Assembly: GCA_009760855.2 (NCBI GenBank) | Contig: WPIO01000170.1 | Coordinates: forward strand, 597,565 to 661,564 | DNA: 64,000 nt | Source: Cristatella mucedo | Lineage: Eukaryota; Bryozoa; Phylactolaemata; Cristatellidae | Reading direction: 5' to 3' | Shown: positions 12,005-44,020 of the stretch, piece after piece | Numbering within the stretch: position 1 is the stretch's first letter | Layout: each line of letters opens with the position of its first letter | Position numbers and translations under genes: made by a program | The notes under the pieces: model-generated | Databases searched by the model: none | What the model was told of the DNA's origin: nothing | Seen by the model: only the letters and a program-made list of their open reading frames with translations

Positions 12005-12319
12005 TTCTAGAAGGATCACTTTGAAAAAGTTCTTCTCGGTTACTGTGAACTATCCATAAGATTCTCTTCAGGAAAGCAAAATGTCAAGCGTAAAAGGGCT
12101 ACGTCTCCCAACCACGGACGTCCGAACAGTGCTGTTAAGCATTCTCGATGCTTCCAAAAGCACAGATTCCAAAGCGTACTCTGAGGCGAGTGCTGTAGCG
12201 CTGGAACTATGGCCATCTGATGTCTGGGTTGTTTGCAAATGCATAGTAAATGCGTCGTGTCCAGGCCAATCGACAAAGCATTGTTTGAAGTCGCGAGTAT
12301 TGTTTCGGGCTACTCTGAA

Positions 12320-32250
<19,931 letters not shown>

Positions 32251-32448
32251 GTAAGTATGGCTCGTGCGTTTACCCCAAGCCAAGCGGACAAGCGCCCAAG
32301 CGCTCCAGTTGCAGGAAATCAAGAAGCACGCCTGAAAATATAGGTCCGCCAAAAAGACTAGAGTACTCCTTGGACGGCGGATGGCGAAAAGATTTTGCTC
32401 AACTAGCGATGCCAGCGAAATCATCTCGGAGGAGAAATCATCTCGGAG

Positions 32449-32477
32449 GATCGTTCGTGCGAGAAGCACGAACGATC
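32449..32477. repeat. Perfect 12-bp stem hairpin
   Basis: gatcgttcgtgc and gcacgaacgatc pair perfectly around a 5-base loop. Confidence 0.9.
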
Positions 32478-33191
32478 AAGCAATCTTGGAGGCGGCGACT
32501 GTAAAGAGCACGCGTGATAGACATGGCATTGCAGCTTCTTCGGCACGCACTGTCGGCCACGGTTCGACGCGGATCGCTGGAGGATAAGGTCGGCTTCCGG
32601 TCCACCGCCAGATTTCACAGGGCTACTTTCCATCGGCTCCAGCGCTCGCACTCGCTCATTACACTACGGAGAACCGAAGCAGAACGTGTCAGTGGAGCCC
32701 GTGCTAAGCGGCTCTCGGTCGATACTCGGAGCAGCGCCAGCTGCTCTGCTCTCTCTTGATGATCCGACGAAGAATTCACGCAGACTAGCTGGCGAGCTAG
32801 ATAGTTTCGTTGCGACCACCGTCCGCAAAAAATTCGCACCGTCAAAGATGCTGAATTAGTCGACGAAAGTAACGCACTTTCTTTATATTTTCTCAGAGCG
32901 AGTTTGCCACCGCTAATTAGCAGCAAAGAACTGCTGCATGAACGGCGGAGCCGAGGCTGAATCTGAGCCTGCAGCCCGAATAATAAGTCCGCGAAGCAGA
33001 TCTCAAAGAAGGAAATGGAATCTCGACCGCTTCAGGAGTCGCTGTCGTCATCTCTGTCTGATTAAAGGCCAATGAGCTCGCCTCGGCCGTTCCACCATTT
33101 GAACCCCCATGGCGACGGTCTAGTTCCCAGACGTCCTGGGTCATGGGTCACGTCCCGGGTCACGCCAGCTTACTAGCCCTTCAAAATTTCG

Positions 33192-33285
33192 AGGCGCTTG
33201 GCGCCTGCACTGGAGTGCAGCTAGGCAATAACTGCTGATGTCAGCAGTTATTGCTAGTAACACCAATCAACCGATCGGCGTTACT
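33192..33285. repeat. Four consecutive hairpins
   Basis: aggcgc/gcgcct (33192-33206), ctgcac/gtgcag (33205-33220), a 17-bp stem ctag-caataactgctga with one bulge (33221-33257), and agtaac/gttact (33256-33285) abut each other. Confidence 0.85.
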
Positions 33286-34469
33286 TGTGCTCAGCCAAGG
33301 CTCTGAAACATAAAAAGAGTCCTGCGCATTGAAACGTCAAAATCCTCATTCTGCTAACAAGTTTAAGGTGATCGGCAATCTAAAGCAGGGTGAGGTGTGT
33401 CATAAAGTCATAAACTCACTATCTGCATCCCAAAATTACGACCAGCCCTCAAGCAACGCTGAGAGATTTGAAAATGTTTGGGAACAGCTTATGTAAGTAT
33501 ACTGAAAATTATGAGCTCCAGACAAGCTCAACCAGTGGTTCTCAAACTTCCTAATGCCACGATCCTATAATGCAGATCCTCTTGTTGTGGTGATCCCCAA
33601 TCCAGACTGTACAAAGTAAAGAAACAAGTGCGTTTTTTTGAGCAATTGACAACAAGTTTACCCTGCGCTAGCGGTTGTTTTTTTACGCTTGTTTACGAGC
33701 GGAGAACGCATGCGAGGTTCGACTGTAAATGAATAACAGTTACGAACGCGCATTGTTTTCACAAGGTTTGGGGGTACCTCTGTGTTTCGTCTGTGTTTCG
33801 GGTTGCCCTGAGGTGAGTTGCTCGATGTTTACCACCCAGGTCGTCTGCTGAAACAGGCAATCGTTGAATGTCCACTACAAAAGTAGGCCATAGCCGGTAA
33901 GTCTCATCGAGCCCTAAATAAGTGAGGCTATTGAATCAGCTAACCTTTACTTTTACTATTTGCACCCGCTGAAACAGGTAAGGTACTAACGTTTTGAGTT
34001 GTATTTTTGCAGCTAAACACCGGTAGCTGCGGGTGTAGCCTAATACGTTTGACGGGCCTTTGTGATTGCAGGAAAGTCGCGCTCACACTTTCTGATACTC
34101 TTTATTCCTCCATCTTTAGTCGCAGCAGAAGCTTCCGCAGCGGTTGGAGCTTGAGCTTGAGTACGTGGCGGAATGCAAATATTGCTTTTCGTCGTGCAAA
34201 AGAAGCATCACTCTTTCATAGCACAGCAGAGGCACCGTAACAGTTGCATGTATCTGTGGTCTTCATCAGAACTGCGAATTTGCGTGAAGAGCCTAGGGTT
34301 GCAAACGACCAATTTCAATTTCAATTATCTAACCCAACGGAACATGCTGCAGGAAATCGTTCAGTTAACGAAACTATACATCTCCATGGCTGTGTCTTCA
34401 AACAAGCCGCTTCAAACCTATCAACATCTGCTGACATTAAAAAATAAATAAAAATAAGTTGTTTAGCTT

Positions 34470-34605
34470 CCTATGAGAACTTAATCTCTATTCAGACGAG
34501 TCACAAATGCCACGGGGCTCAAGCCTACGACTTCGGCTGGACCATTGTCGGTACGAGCACCTTAACGCAGGGGCCAAACCAGCTCGGCATAGTATTGCCT
34601 AAAAT
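34470..34605 (-). mobile_element. tRNA-derived SINE copy
   Basis: Minus-strand copy, with the tail hairpin agaacttaatctct, then a B-box-like block and an A-box-like cgagcaccttaacg. Moderately diverged. Confidence 0.75.
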
Positions 34606-34659
34606 GTATCACCGCCTGTCGCTCCACAAAGACTACTTGAGTGTTACGCAGAATAGTTT

Positions 34660-34815
34660 TGTCTAGTGCACACAAAGCTTGGGCTGCTTTTGATAAGCAT
34701 GTGGTCGCCAAAAGACTTAATCTCACTCAACGAAGAGAAAGTGAGAAAAATAGCCCAATCAGGAAAGGAGTTGAGGTAGTGGGTACGCATGGTACTAGTA
34801 GCTCAGGACAGCGTT
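34660..34815 (-). mobile_element. Second LINE family, degraded 3' fragment
   Basis: Matches the minus-strand version at 43612-43850 in order and wording (gagaaagtg, then ggagttgaggtagtg, then tagctcaggac) with many changes. Confidence 0.55.
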
Positions 34816-35059
34816 AAAGGACGCACCGTATTCGGCAGCAGGAGTGTAAATGTCGCTGAGCAAGAATTGTGGGAGTGTGTCACACATTCTAGGACCTGAA
34901 CAGAGCAAAAGGTTCTATCTCCAACGGTCTTTAAGTAGATAAATGTACACCCAATTTATTGTCCGTAGAGACCATGACAGAAAAAGACACGAAGTGGGTA
35001 AGAGAGATCAAGACACGGCGACAAATACAACGAGGAACGACTGTTGGGTAGAGATGGTC

Positions 35060-35230
<171 letters not shown>

Positions 35231-35439
35231 AGCAAAGAGAAAGAAAGTGCAGAGATCATCTTACGTTTAACTTTTGAGGTGGTACGTCGCAGAGTAGACG
35301 AGTTATGTACCAGCAGACTCCTAAAATCGATTGAGAAAACAAAAGATCCCTTGGTCTAAGGATTTCATTCTGCATGCAGATATGCGATCCATCTCAAGAT
35401 CTCTGCTTTGCCAGTACGTGTTTGCAGAAGCTTTGTCTA

Positions 35440-36010
35440 TAATAATAATAGCACATTTAATAAAGTGCCGTCAAAACACTCAATCTCTTTGTGGGCGTTT
35501 TACAATTGATGCAAAGGAAGCACGATCAAATGGTTAATTCGTGGTAGCATTCTCAATAAACAAAAAGAATAGTGGGGTTAGTTGTGACGTAAACTGGATA
35601 AACACGTGTTTCGTTAGCGACGGCAAGCACAGTGTCAGCACGCATAAGCACATAAAGGACGAATCACAGGGACCCACTAAATGGTGTCATAAATAGATGC
35701 GTTTTTAGTTTCCTTTTAAATGTGGTCAAGTCGGGGGATGACGTGATGAGAAGTGAGTTCCAGGCTTTGATAGAATACGAACTAGAGGCACGGTCTCCAA
35801 AGGATTTGAGATTTGTACGAGGTATGAGTCAGCCAATTCCAAAAAGCAGGTGGTATGTCGCTTAGCCTGGTGAGAGAGTAAATCTGACAGGTAGGCTGGA
35901 GCCAAAGAGTTAAGGGACCTAAACGTGAGTGACAAAATGTTGAAGTCGATGCGTTGCTTGACTGGAAGCCAGTGCAGGTCGACCAGAAGTCTCTGACCCT
36001 CTGCCATACT
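35440..36010 (-). mobile_element. L2/CR1-like LINE 3' fragment
   Basis: (aat)n tail at 35440, 3' hairpin, 3' UTR, then the end of the RT frame (FRSLNSLAPAYLSDLLSHQA and WLPVKQRIDF). Confidence 0.8.
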
Positions 36011-36260
36011 GTTGCTGCTCTTCCGTGCTAGAGAAATGAGCGAGCAGCTTTCGGCCGGCCGGCTGGCTGACGGCCATATTTATTCTGACACTAAGATGAT
36101 GATACACATATACCTAATTACTAATGATCATTGCATTAAGAGATAACAATATATAACACTTCTCCAATCCGCCACCGACTTACATGTACCGGTATGTCGG
36201 CAAAGGCTTGGACTTTTCCACCGGCTTCCCCGGCGGAGGTGACATCGAACCCTCATCCGG
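36010..36260 (+). repeat. Diverged direct repeat, copy 1
   Basis: Shares with 36745-36990 the blocks ctcttccgtgctagaga, aatgatcattgcat, gccgacttacatgtac and ttccaccggcttccc in the same order. Confidence 0.8.
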
Positions 36261-36744
36261 GGGACACATCCCCTGAGGAGAAAGTTATAATAGTCACCCG
36301 CTATGAAAAATGTAAAATCGTCGTCATCAAGTATCGACATCACCATCGATGAGCATCGACAGACAGGCAAACTGGACCGACCAGCCCAGGCCTAACTCTT
36401 CGTCCCGGGGGGGGGGGCAGGGTGCCTCGATGGTGAGCCGCATGCCAGCTGGCTGCCGTTGTCCGACAGGCAGAGACTTCTAAAGCACCCAATCGTTCCT
36501 CATCTAGTGCGATATTCAGCAGCCACCGGCAGCTGCTGCTTGTGCTTTGGCTGTTACTGCTAAGGCCGGTGATGTTTCTGCCACACATGTGCCGGTTGAT
36601 GTAATGTGATGATGTGCTGATGGTGGCTGAATTCGTATGGCTAACCCATTGCCAAACTAGCAGCAGTCATTGAACTGATTGTTCCCGTCGTTGCTCCTTT
36701 GTCTCACATCATGGCAATCTCTTCCGGCACTCTGCATGTTGTTG

Positions 36745-36990
36745 CCTCTCTTCCGTGCTAGAGACATCAGCGAGTAGCTTGCGGCCAGCTGGCTGGCTGC
36801 TGGCAAAAATTATTCTAACACTACGATGATGATACTCATGTGCCTAATCACTAATGATCGTTGCATCAAAAGATGAAAATAAATGATACTCTTCCTATTC
36901 GCCGCCGACTTACATGTACTGGTGTGTCGGCAGAGGTACAGACTCTTCCACCGGCTTCCCATGCGGGGGCGACATTTCAGCCTCCTCGAG
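36745..36990 (+). repeat. Diverged direct repeat, copy 2
   Basis: Second copy of the 240-bp unit, about 730 bp downstream of the first. No coding function is seen. Confidence 0.8.
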
Positions 36991-37165
36991 ACGGAGACAG
37001 ACGAAGATAGCCGAAGACAGACGGAGACAGACAGACAGAGACAGACAGAGACAGACGAAGACAGAGACAGACAGACAGAGACGGACAGAGACAGGCGGAG
37101 ACGCACAGAAACAGACAGAGGGAAAGACAGATGGACAGAGAGACGAGGAGACAGAAATATGGCAA
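36991..37165 (+). repeat. Degenerate (GACAGA)n array
   Basis: Imperfect gacaga/gacgga units; it creates spurious frames on both strands. Confidence 0.85.
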
Positions 37166-38304
<1,139 letters not shown>

Positions 38305-38461
38305 TTATATATCAATGTCATCAAGAAAACTGCTTTCCAGCGAGCGGGTTATACGTACACGACACTTTTATCCTATGACAATATCTGTTTACTCGCACCC
38401 TGCCGAAGATTAGTTGAAGTACAAAAATGCAGTTGATTAAAGAAGCCAGATCCTCGACGAA

Positions 38462-38506
38462 GAACTTCGATCGAAGTTCAAGAGTAGAAAATTTCCAATT
38501 TTCTAC
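38462..38506. repeat. Two adjacent perfect palindromes
   Basis: gaacttcgatcgaagttc (38462-38479) is a perfect 18-bp palindrome; 4 bp later gtagaaaatt and aattttctac pair around a 3-base loop (38484-38506). Confidence 0.9.
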
Positions 38507-38689
38507 GGACTAACAGGAACCTGAGGGCTCAATTTTACCTTGGTATTACATAATAACTATTACCAGAATCATTACCACCAGGCCAAGCATCGTACCAATC
38601 GCTTTTTGGAATAAAAAGGTTCACCCATGCCTCATAAAAACCTCAATTTTTTTTCTAAAAAGAATTTAAAAAACCTATTTGTGGCAATA

Positions 38690-38945
38690 TTTAGTGGTTC
38701 CCTGTGATTCGTCCTTTACGTGCTTATGAGTGCTGATACTGTGCAGGCTGCCACTGACCGCGCTTGCTGCTGACGCTGTACACGTCATCCCTAACCATGT
38801 TATTCATTCTGTTTATCAAGCACGATACCACTCACCATTCGATCGTGTTTCCTTTGCATCAAATGTAAAGCACCTAGAAAAAGATTGAATTCTCTGAGGG
38901 TGCTTTATCAAATTTATTATTAACATTATTATTATTATTATTAGC
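38690..38945 (+). mobile_element. LINE 3' UTR fragment
   Basis: Contains the gtgcttatgagtgctga block, the ccattcgatcgtgtttcc block, the 3' hairpin and a (tta)n tail. The upstream end is 5' truncated. Confidence 0.8.
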
Positions 38946-40329
38946 GTACGTACAAACACTTTTACAAAGGCAGGACTGCACGTAACATGTCAACTAAAAA
39001 CACGTTAAGCTACGAGCCAATGAAGGCAAGTTCTATGACAGCCGCATTTTATTATAACCAAGGACTAGCTTGCCAACATTTTTCCTGTCGGAGAGAAGTA
39101 GTAGGTAGGCGTCGCCTATAACGGACTTGGACTTCCTGTTCTTCATAACCACCAATCGCTTACAGTCTTCACGATCATGTTTTCACTCGATGTTAGTATC
39201 CCCGATGAACTTCGATCGCCGGACATTGGTTGAGGTCGATTCATCGTTCACTTAGTGCTTCAGTCAAATCACTCCGAGCTCCTCCCGATTCCTCCATTGA
39301 GTCGACACCTGTGATGTAACATTGCAAATAGGTTTGTTCATAGCGTCCTGAGCGAAAACTAAGCTCCGCTTTGGCAGTAAATACCGCGACGGAACAGAGT
39401 TTGTAGCAAAGTGCATGACGAGTTGAGTTTTAGCAGGTTGAAGTTACCTGCGTTCCAAAGGTAACGCCTTGTGCATTAAATGGAGTAAGTTTTGGTGAAA
39501 CCTGAGCTGAGCCCTGTAATTTTCTTTGCACCGACTCGTGTTATTGTTGCTTTGCATTGAATTCGGGGCCGTGCAAATTGATGTTTTCTGTGATTATTAC
39601 TGTAATTATCCATAAACCTTGCCAAGTCAAACCCTGTGACAAACCTTGAGTGAAACCCAACAACCGAGCCTGAATACAACCCTGTGAAAATAACTTGGGT
39701 TGAGCTTTGAAATCCGTTAATCGTTCGGCCGAACGCTTGGCCAGCTAAAAATAGTAACACCTACATCATAATAGTGGTGGCTACTGGCCTCTTTAGTTTT
39801 TTGTTGACTGAGCTATCGTGCTATATATGCTATAGAAATATAGCTATCTAGCATATATCAAATTACAGATAGATAGATGTCTATCTATCTAACAGCCGAC
39901 GACAACGCTGCCCTGAACCTCCAGCATGTCACAGTTGCAGCAAACACCTGCTTCACACCGAGAGAAAGACTAGCATGGCTTGCTGGCTACATTCGAGTGC
40001 TCTGGCTGGAATTGACCAAACATTTTCAGACAGGTCGGCAAACACTTGCCTTTAGGACAGATACGGCCTAGCTAGTACTCCAGTCCGGTCTGACGCCCAC
40101 TAATTATTTATAGTTGGGTCCGGTTTAATTGAATTGTTTCGGCTTTTTTCCTTCATCGTTGTTGTTTCGGCTCAAGCTGCGGCCCGTCGTGTTAGTTTTT
40201 TGATGTCACGAGCTTGTGTGAAACAGAAGCGCCTGACCTAAGGGCAGGAGCATGATGATAGTGCTTGTCGTCTGGCCCAGCCCACTCCGCCAACCCGGGG
40301 TAGTGAACGTACTTTCTTTTGGCCTAAAG
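38946..40329. other. Unannotated sequence
   Basis: Short frames on both strands without motifs; a tatcta/tagata-rich patch at 39830-39890. Confidence 0.4.
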
Positions 40330-40830
40330 TGCCTTCCTGAAATAATGATAATAATAATAATAATAATAATAATTCACTTGATGAAGCGCCCTCAGAGAAC
40401 TTAATCTCTTTCTAGGCGCTTTACATTTGCTGTAAAGTGAAATTCAACTGAATGGTAAGTAAAATCACGCTTGAAAAACAAACGAAATGAATAATATGGT
40501 TAGGGGTGACATGCACAGGGTCAGCATGCAAATGTGGTAAGTGGCAGTATGCACAGTGTCAGCACGCATAAGCACATCAAGGACGAATCACAGGATCCCA
40601 CTAAATGCTGTCCTAAATAGTTGTGTTTTTAGGTTTCTTTTAAATGTGGTCAGGTCAGGGGATGTTCTGACGCAGGTCGGGAGGGAGTTCCAGGCTTTGG
40701 GAGCATACGAACTAAATGCACGGTCTCCAAAGGATTTAAGGTTTGTACGAGGTATTTGTAGACTGTTGGTTTCCGAAAAGCGGGTGGTACGATGCTTGGC
40801 CTGATGGAGTAGTATATCTGACAGATAGTG
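40330..40830 (-). mobile_element. LINE 3' part of a 5'-inverted insertion
   Basis: On the minus strand it runs from RT C-terminal codons (YLSDILLHQAKHRTTRFSE, then KAWNSLPTCVRTSPD) through the 3' UTR and hairpin to an (att)n tail at 40345-40370. Its inner end abuts a + strand copy of the preceding RT portion. Confidence 0.85.
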
Positions 40831-40844
40831 TCCTAGCATTCCGA

Positions 40845-42055
40845 AAGGTTCACTCGCAGACCAACTTAGCCCTGCCATAACCAAGATTTTTAATGCTTCT
40901 TTGGGAAAAGGGGTCGTCCCCAAGTCTTTCAAATCGGCAATCGTTAGACCTATTCTTAAAAAGTCTGGATTAGACACAGAGGTCCTAACAAAATATCGTC
41001 CAGTTTCCCTTCTCCCGTTCTTATCAAAGATTCTTGAAAAAATTGTTGCTAAGCAGCTAGTTGAACATATTGAAAATAATGGAATGTCAGAAACATTTCA
41101 ATCAGGTTTCAAGAGGCAGCACTCTACTGAAACTGCTCTCCTCCGTGTTAACAATGACATTCTACGTGACAACGACGACGGGAATGTCACTGCCTTAGCT
41201 CTGCTAGATCTGTCTGCTGCCTTCGACACCATTGATCACGAAGTTCTGCTTGAAAGATTGAGAACAACGATCGGTCTGGCAGACGAAGCACTGGCGTGGT
41301 TTAAATCATACTTGTCTGATCGTGTTCAATCCGTGTCGTGTGGGGGTCAGGTCTCAGACATGAGAAGGGTCACCTGTGGAGTCCCTCAAGGGTCTGTCTT
41401 GGTCCCTTACTGTTCTCCATTTAGAAGCAACCTCTGGGAAAAGTGATTAAGGCCCATGGAATAGGATATCACTTCTATGCTGACGATACTCAGTTGTATT
41501 TGTCATTTAAACCATCGGAATCTGCTGCAGCAACTGAGAAACTGAATGCTTGCCTTGCCGATATTCGATTCTGGATGTCGGAAAACTTCCTGAAATTAAA
41601 TGATGATAAAACCGAACTGCTTCTCATAGGACACCCTAAGCGTGTGGCTGGATTAAAAGGCTTTGCTGTTCTAATAGGCGATGCTATTGTGCGACCTTCA
41701 CCACCTGCTCGTAATCTAGGTGTCGTGTTCGACAGCTGCCTCAATTTCAAAAGCTTCATTCAGAAGACTGCCTCTACAGCTAGCCATCACATCCGATCCC
41801 TATCCAAGATTAGAAGCTGTCTCCCACAGTGGCTTGTAAAAAATTTAACTAGCTCTTTAGTTCTGTCTCGGCTTGATTATTGTAATTCCCTTTTGGCTGG
41901 GCTACCAAAGAAAGCTATAATGCCACTACAGCGGACTATGAATATGGCTGCAAGGCTGGTCTTCAAGTCCCAGCGGTTTGAGCACGTGTCTCCTTTGATG
42001 AATGAGCTAGGATGGTTGCCGGTTGAGCAAAGGATACAGAGCAAAGTGTGATTTG
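40845..42055 (+). pseudogene. L2/CR1-like LINE reverse transcriptase (best copy)
   Basis: The longest RT remnant here. It reads [15 protein letters not shown], then [55 protein letters not shown] (RT motif A), GVPQGSVL, then after a frameshift near 41400-41440 the catalytic box YADD in YHFYADDTQLYLSF, and LNDDKTELLLIG. It ends at WLPVEQRI. It would copy LINE RNA into DNA at the target nick. No endonuclease or ORF1 is present, so it is 5' truncated. Confidence 0.92.
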
Positions 42056-43239
42056 TTGACGCAACGACATGAATCAGCTAGGATTTATTTATTTAAACGT
42101 ACCGTAATCTTCTTCGTGCAATGTAACTTTCCATTAGCCGGCATAGCGAAGCAGCTTTAACAAGAAGTGCCTTGCCGTTCAAGCCACAGGTTCTACTCTA
42201 GTTGACTTGAATTGTACATACACAGGTAAAAATGAAACTCCTTAAAACTGAAAGGTTTCATCTCAGTCACTGACTGAGCTGAGCTTCCGCTGCTCGCGCG
42301 TCCACCGTTTTCTTCTCCACCACCCTCTTGCTAAGCCATAGCGGCCAAAGAGTTGACATGTCTTGCTACTACCAACTTTTCAATAGTTTGCTAGACATTT
42401 TGACAGTACGCGCTTGATTTAAGGATACACGCGGAACCGTCTTTGCTGTCATCAATAATCCAGCTTTCTTGCACGCAGTCGTTGCACTGCATTCCTTGAA
42501 GTATACAATATTTTGGCCTACGTAATTTGCTGACCGCGCCGGTTACACCCACTCTCCCACCAACCTTTTTTTTGAAGCAATTGCGTTTCCAAATAGGCTG
42601 TGAACACAGTCGCCGTTCCGATTCAATGCTGGCAGGCTAGCAGTTCAAAATGTTCGTCCGTCCGGTCTTGCGAAACAGCTTTTGGGCCGACTACTAGTAG
42701 GAAGCACCGATATAACAGGGATTAAATCTGATTGAAGCCTCGCCGCTCACCGCTCAGCAAAGCGAGGAGCAAGCACAGATATTTAGGTCCGAGTCACCCA
42801 GGCTTCCACCGGACTGTCGCCGCCTCGGTTTTCGCGGTGCTGGGCTGCGGCGACGGCGCAAGATCTAGGCCGCTGCGGGCGTGTCTGGGCGCACGGTCGA
42901 TGGGGGCGTGTCCTGGTGGGCGGCCGCTGGTGGCACGACGGGAGGACGAGTGGCCGCTCGAATGACGTAGCTCGGCTTGTCAGTCCCTCCTGATGCACGA
43001 CTCAGTAAGGTCTCCTGAGGAGACACGTCTCTCAATTCTGAGCTCGTGTCCGCTCGTCTCGAGGTAGCGGTGCGGTGGTCTCTTTTCATCGGTGAATATT
43101 TAGGCTCCACAACTTCGACTCTGCACGTGCCACGTAATAATCGCAATAATTGGTTTTAGGAGCTTTCGCGTCTCCTTAGAAATCAAAGTCGGTCAGGTTC
43201 AGAAGGTGAAGGTAAAGCCTTTAGCTGATACTAACGATA
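42056..43239. other. Unannotated, partly GC-rich sequence
   Basis: Around 42730-43140 GC rises and open frames occur on both strands. A minus-strand frame (Pro/Ala/Thr-rich) could be an exon but lacks support. Confidence 0.35.
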
Positions 43240-43325
43240 ATAACGATACATTTGATAAAGCTCCCTCAGAGAACTCAATCTCTTTCTAGGCGGCACTTTA
43301 CAAAGGAAATGCAACCAAACGGTTA
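43240..43325 (-). mobile_element. LINE 3' end fragment
   Basis: Hairpin tail (gagaactcaatctctttcta) of the resident LINE, with a degraded tail of ataataacgata type. Confidence 0.7.
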
Positions 43326-43611
43326 GTGGCAGCATCGCTAAAGTGGACTGAACGTCAGTCATCGCTATATTCGCATTCCGTCGTGCAAGCGTAGCACTAT
43401 AATGATCGTGAAAAGGTTCGAATTCGTAAATTGCGTAGATCAAGATGGCAAATATTGTCAAGATATACATTAGGTATCGGTTATCTAGCTTTTAGCCCTT
43501 TACATGTGCTGGTAACATGATGAGCGTTTGAAGCGCTCTCTTCAGCCGGCTAATTTATCTAGGTAATTGTATATCCGGTCTCATTACTCACTGCTACGAA
43601 TGCGTCAATTG

Positions 43612-43850
43612 TTAATGCAATGTAATGTAATGTATCTCCGTCTGTAACTCCACAAAGCCATAAAGACTATATGGGTGTTACACCAGAGAGTTTTGTATAG
43701 CTCACTCACAGCCTAAGCGGCTTTCGGTACGCATTCGGTAGCCAACAGACTTCGTCTTACGCAGCATAGAGAAAGTGGGAAGCATAGCAGAGTCAGGAGA
43801 GCAGTTACGGTAGTGAGTAGTATGGAAGTAGCAGCTCAGGACCGCCTAAA
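43612..43850 (-). mobile_element. Second LINE family, 3' end fragment
   Basis: Reverse complement of the 7250-7530 unit; its (taatg)n end is at 43614-43634. Confidence 0.82.
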
Positions 43851-43879
43851 TAGATGAGCCATTGTCAAATAAATATAAA

Positions 43880-44020
43880 TATAATTCATTTATAAAGCAC
43901 CCCAAGAGAACTTAATCTCTATTCAGGCGCTTTACATATGTCTCGGGGCTCGAGCCCACGACTTCAGTCAGACCTTGCTTGGGGCGAGCACCTTAACCGC
44001 TGGACCAAACGAGCTCGGCA
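43880..44020 (-). mobile_element. tRNA-derived SINE, near complete
   Basis: Minus-strand copy with tail hairpin, B-box-like ggctcgagcccacgac (reverse), and A-box-like gcgagcaccttaaccgctgg (reverse). Confidence 0.85.

Larger units (their letters stand above)
9283..12012. repeat. 8-bp target-site duplication of the hAT element
   Basis: ttctagat at 9283-9290 and ttctagaa at 12005-12012 flank the element and agree at 7 of 8 positions, the duplication length expected of hAT transposition. Confidence 0.85.
32251..34469. other. Downstream region, no catalytic domain seen
   Basis: I looked for kinase (HRDL, DFG) and phosphatase (HCSAG) motifs in all frames and saw none. A possible terminal frame at 34244-34447, followed by aataaa at about 34442, is unproven. 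Palindrome clusters at 32449-32477 and 33192-33285 lie here. Confidence 0.4.

Noticed and set aside
34244-34447. Terminal exon of the receptor with AATAAA
   Set aside because: The frame is open and an aataaa follows, but two overlapping frames are equally open and no link to the TM exon could be made.
39476-39760. 94-residue minus-strand frame
   Set aside because: Phe/Gly/Ser-rich without a domain, splice support or neighbours.
42865-43146. Minus-strand Pro/Ala-rich coding exon
   Set aside because: Open only because of GC content; no convincing splice sites or motif.
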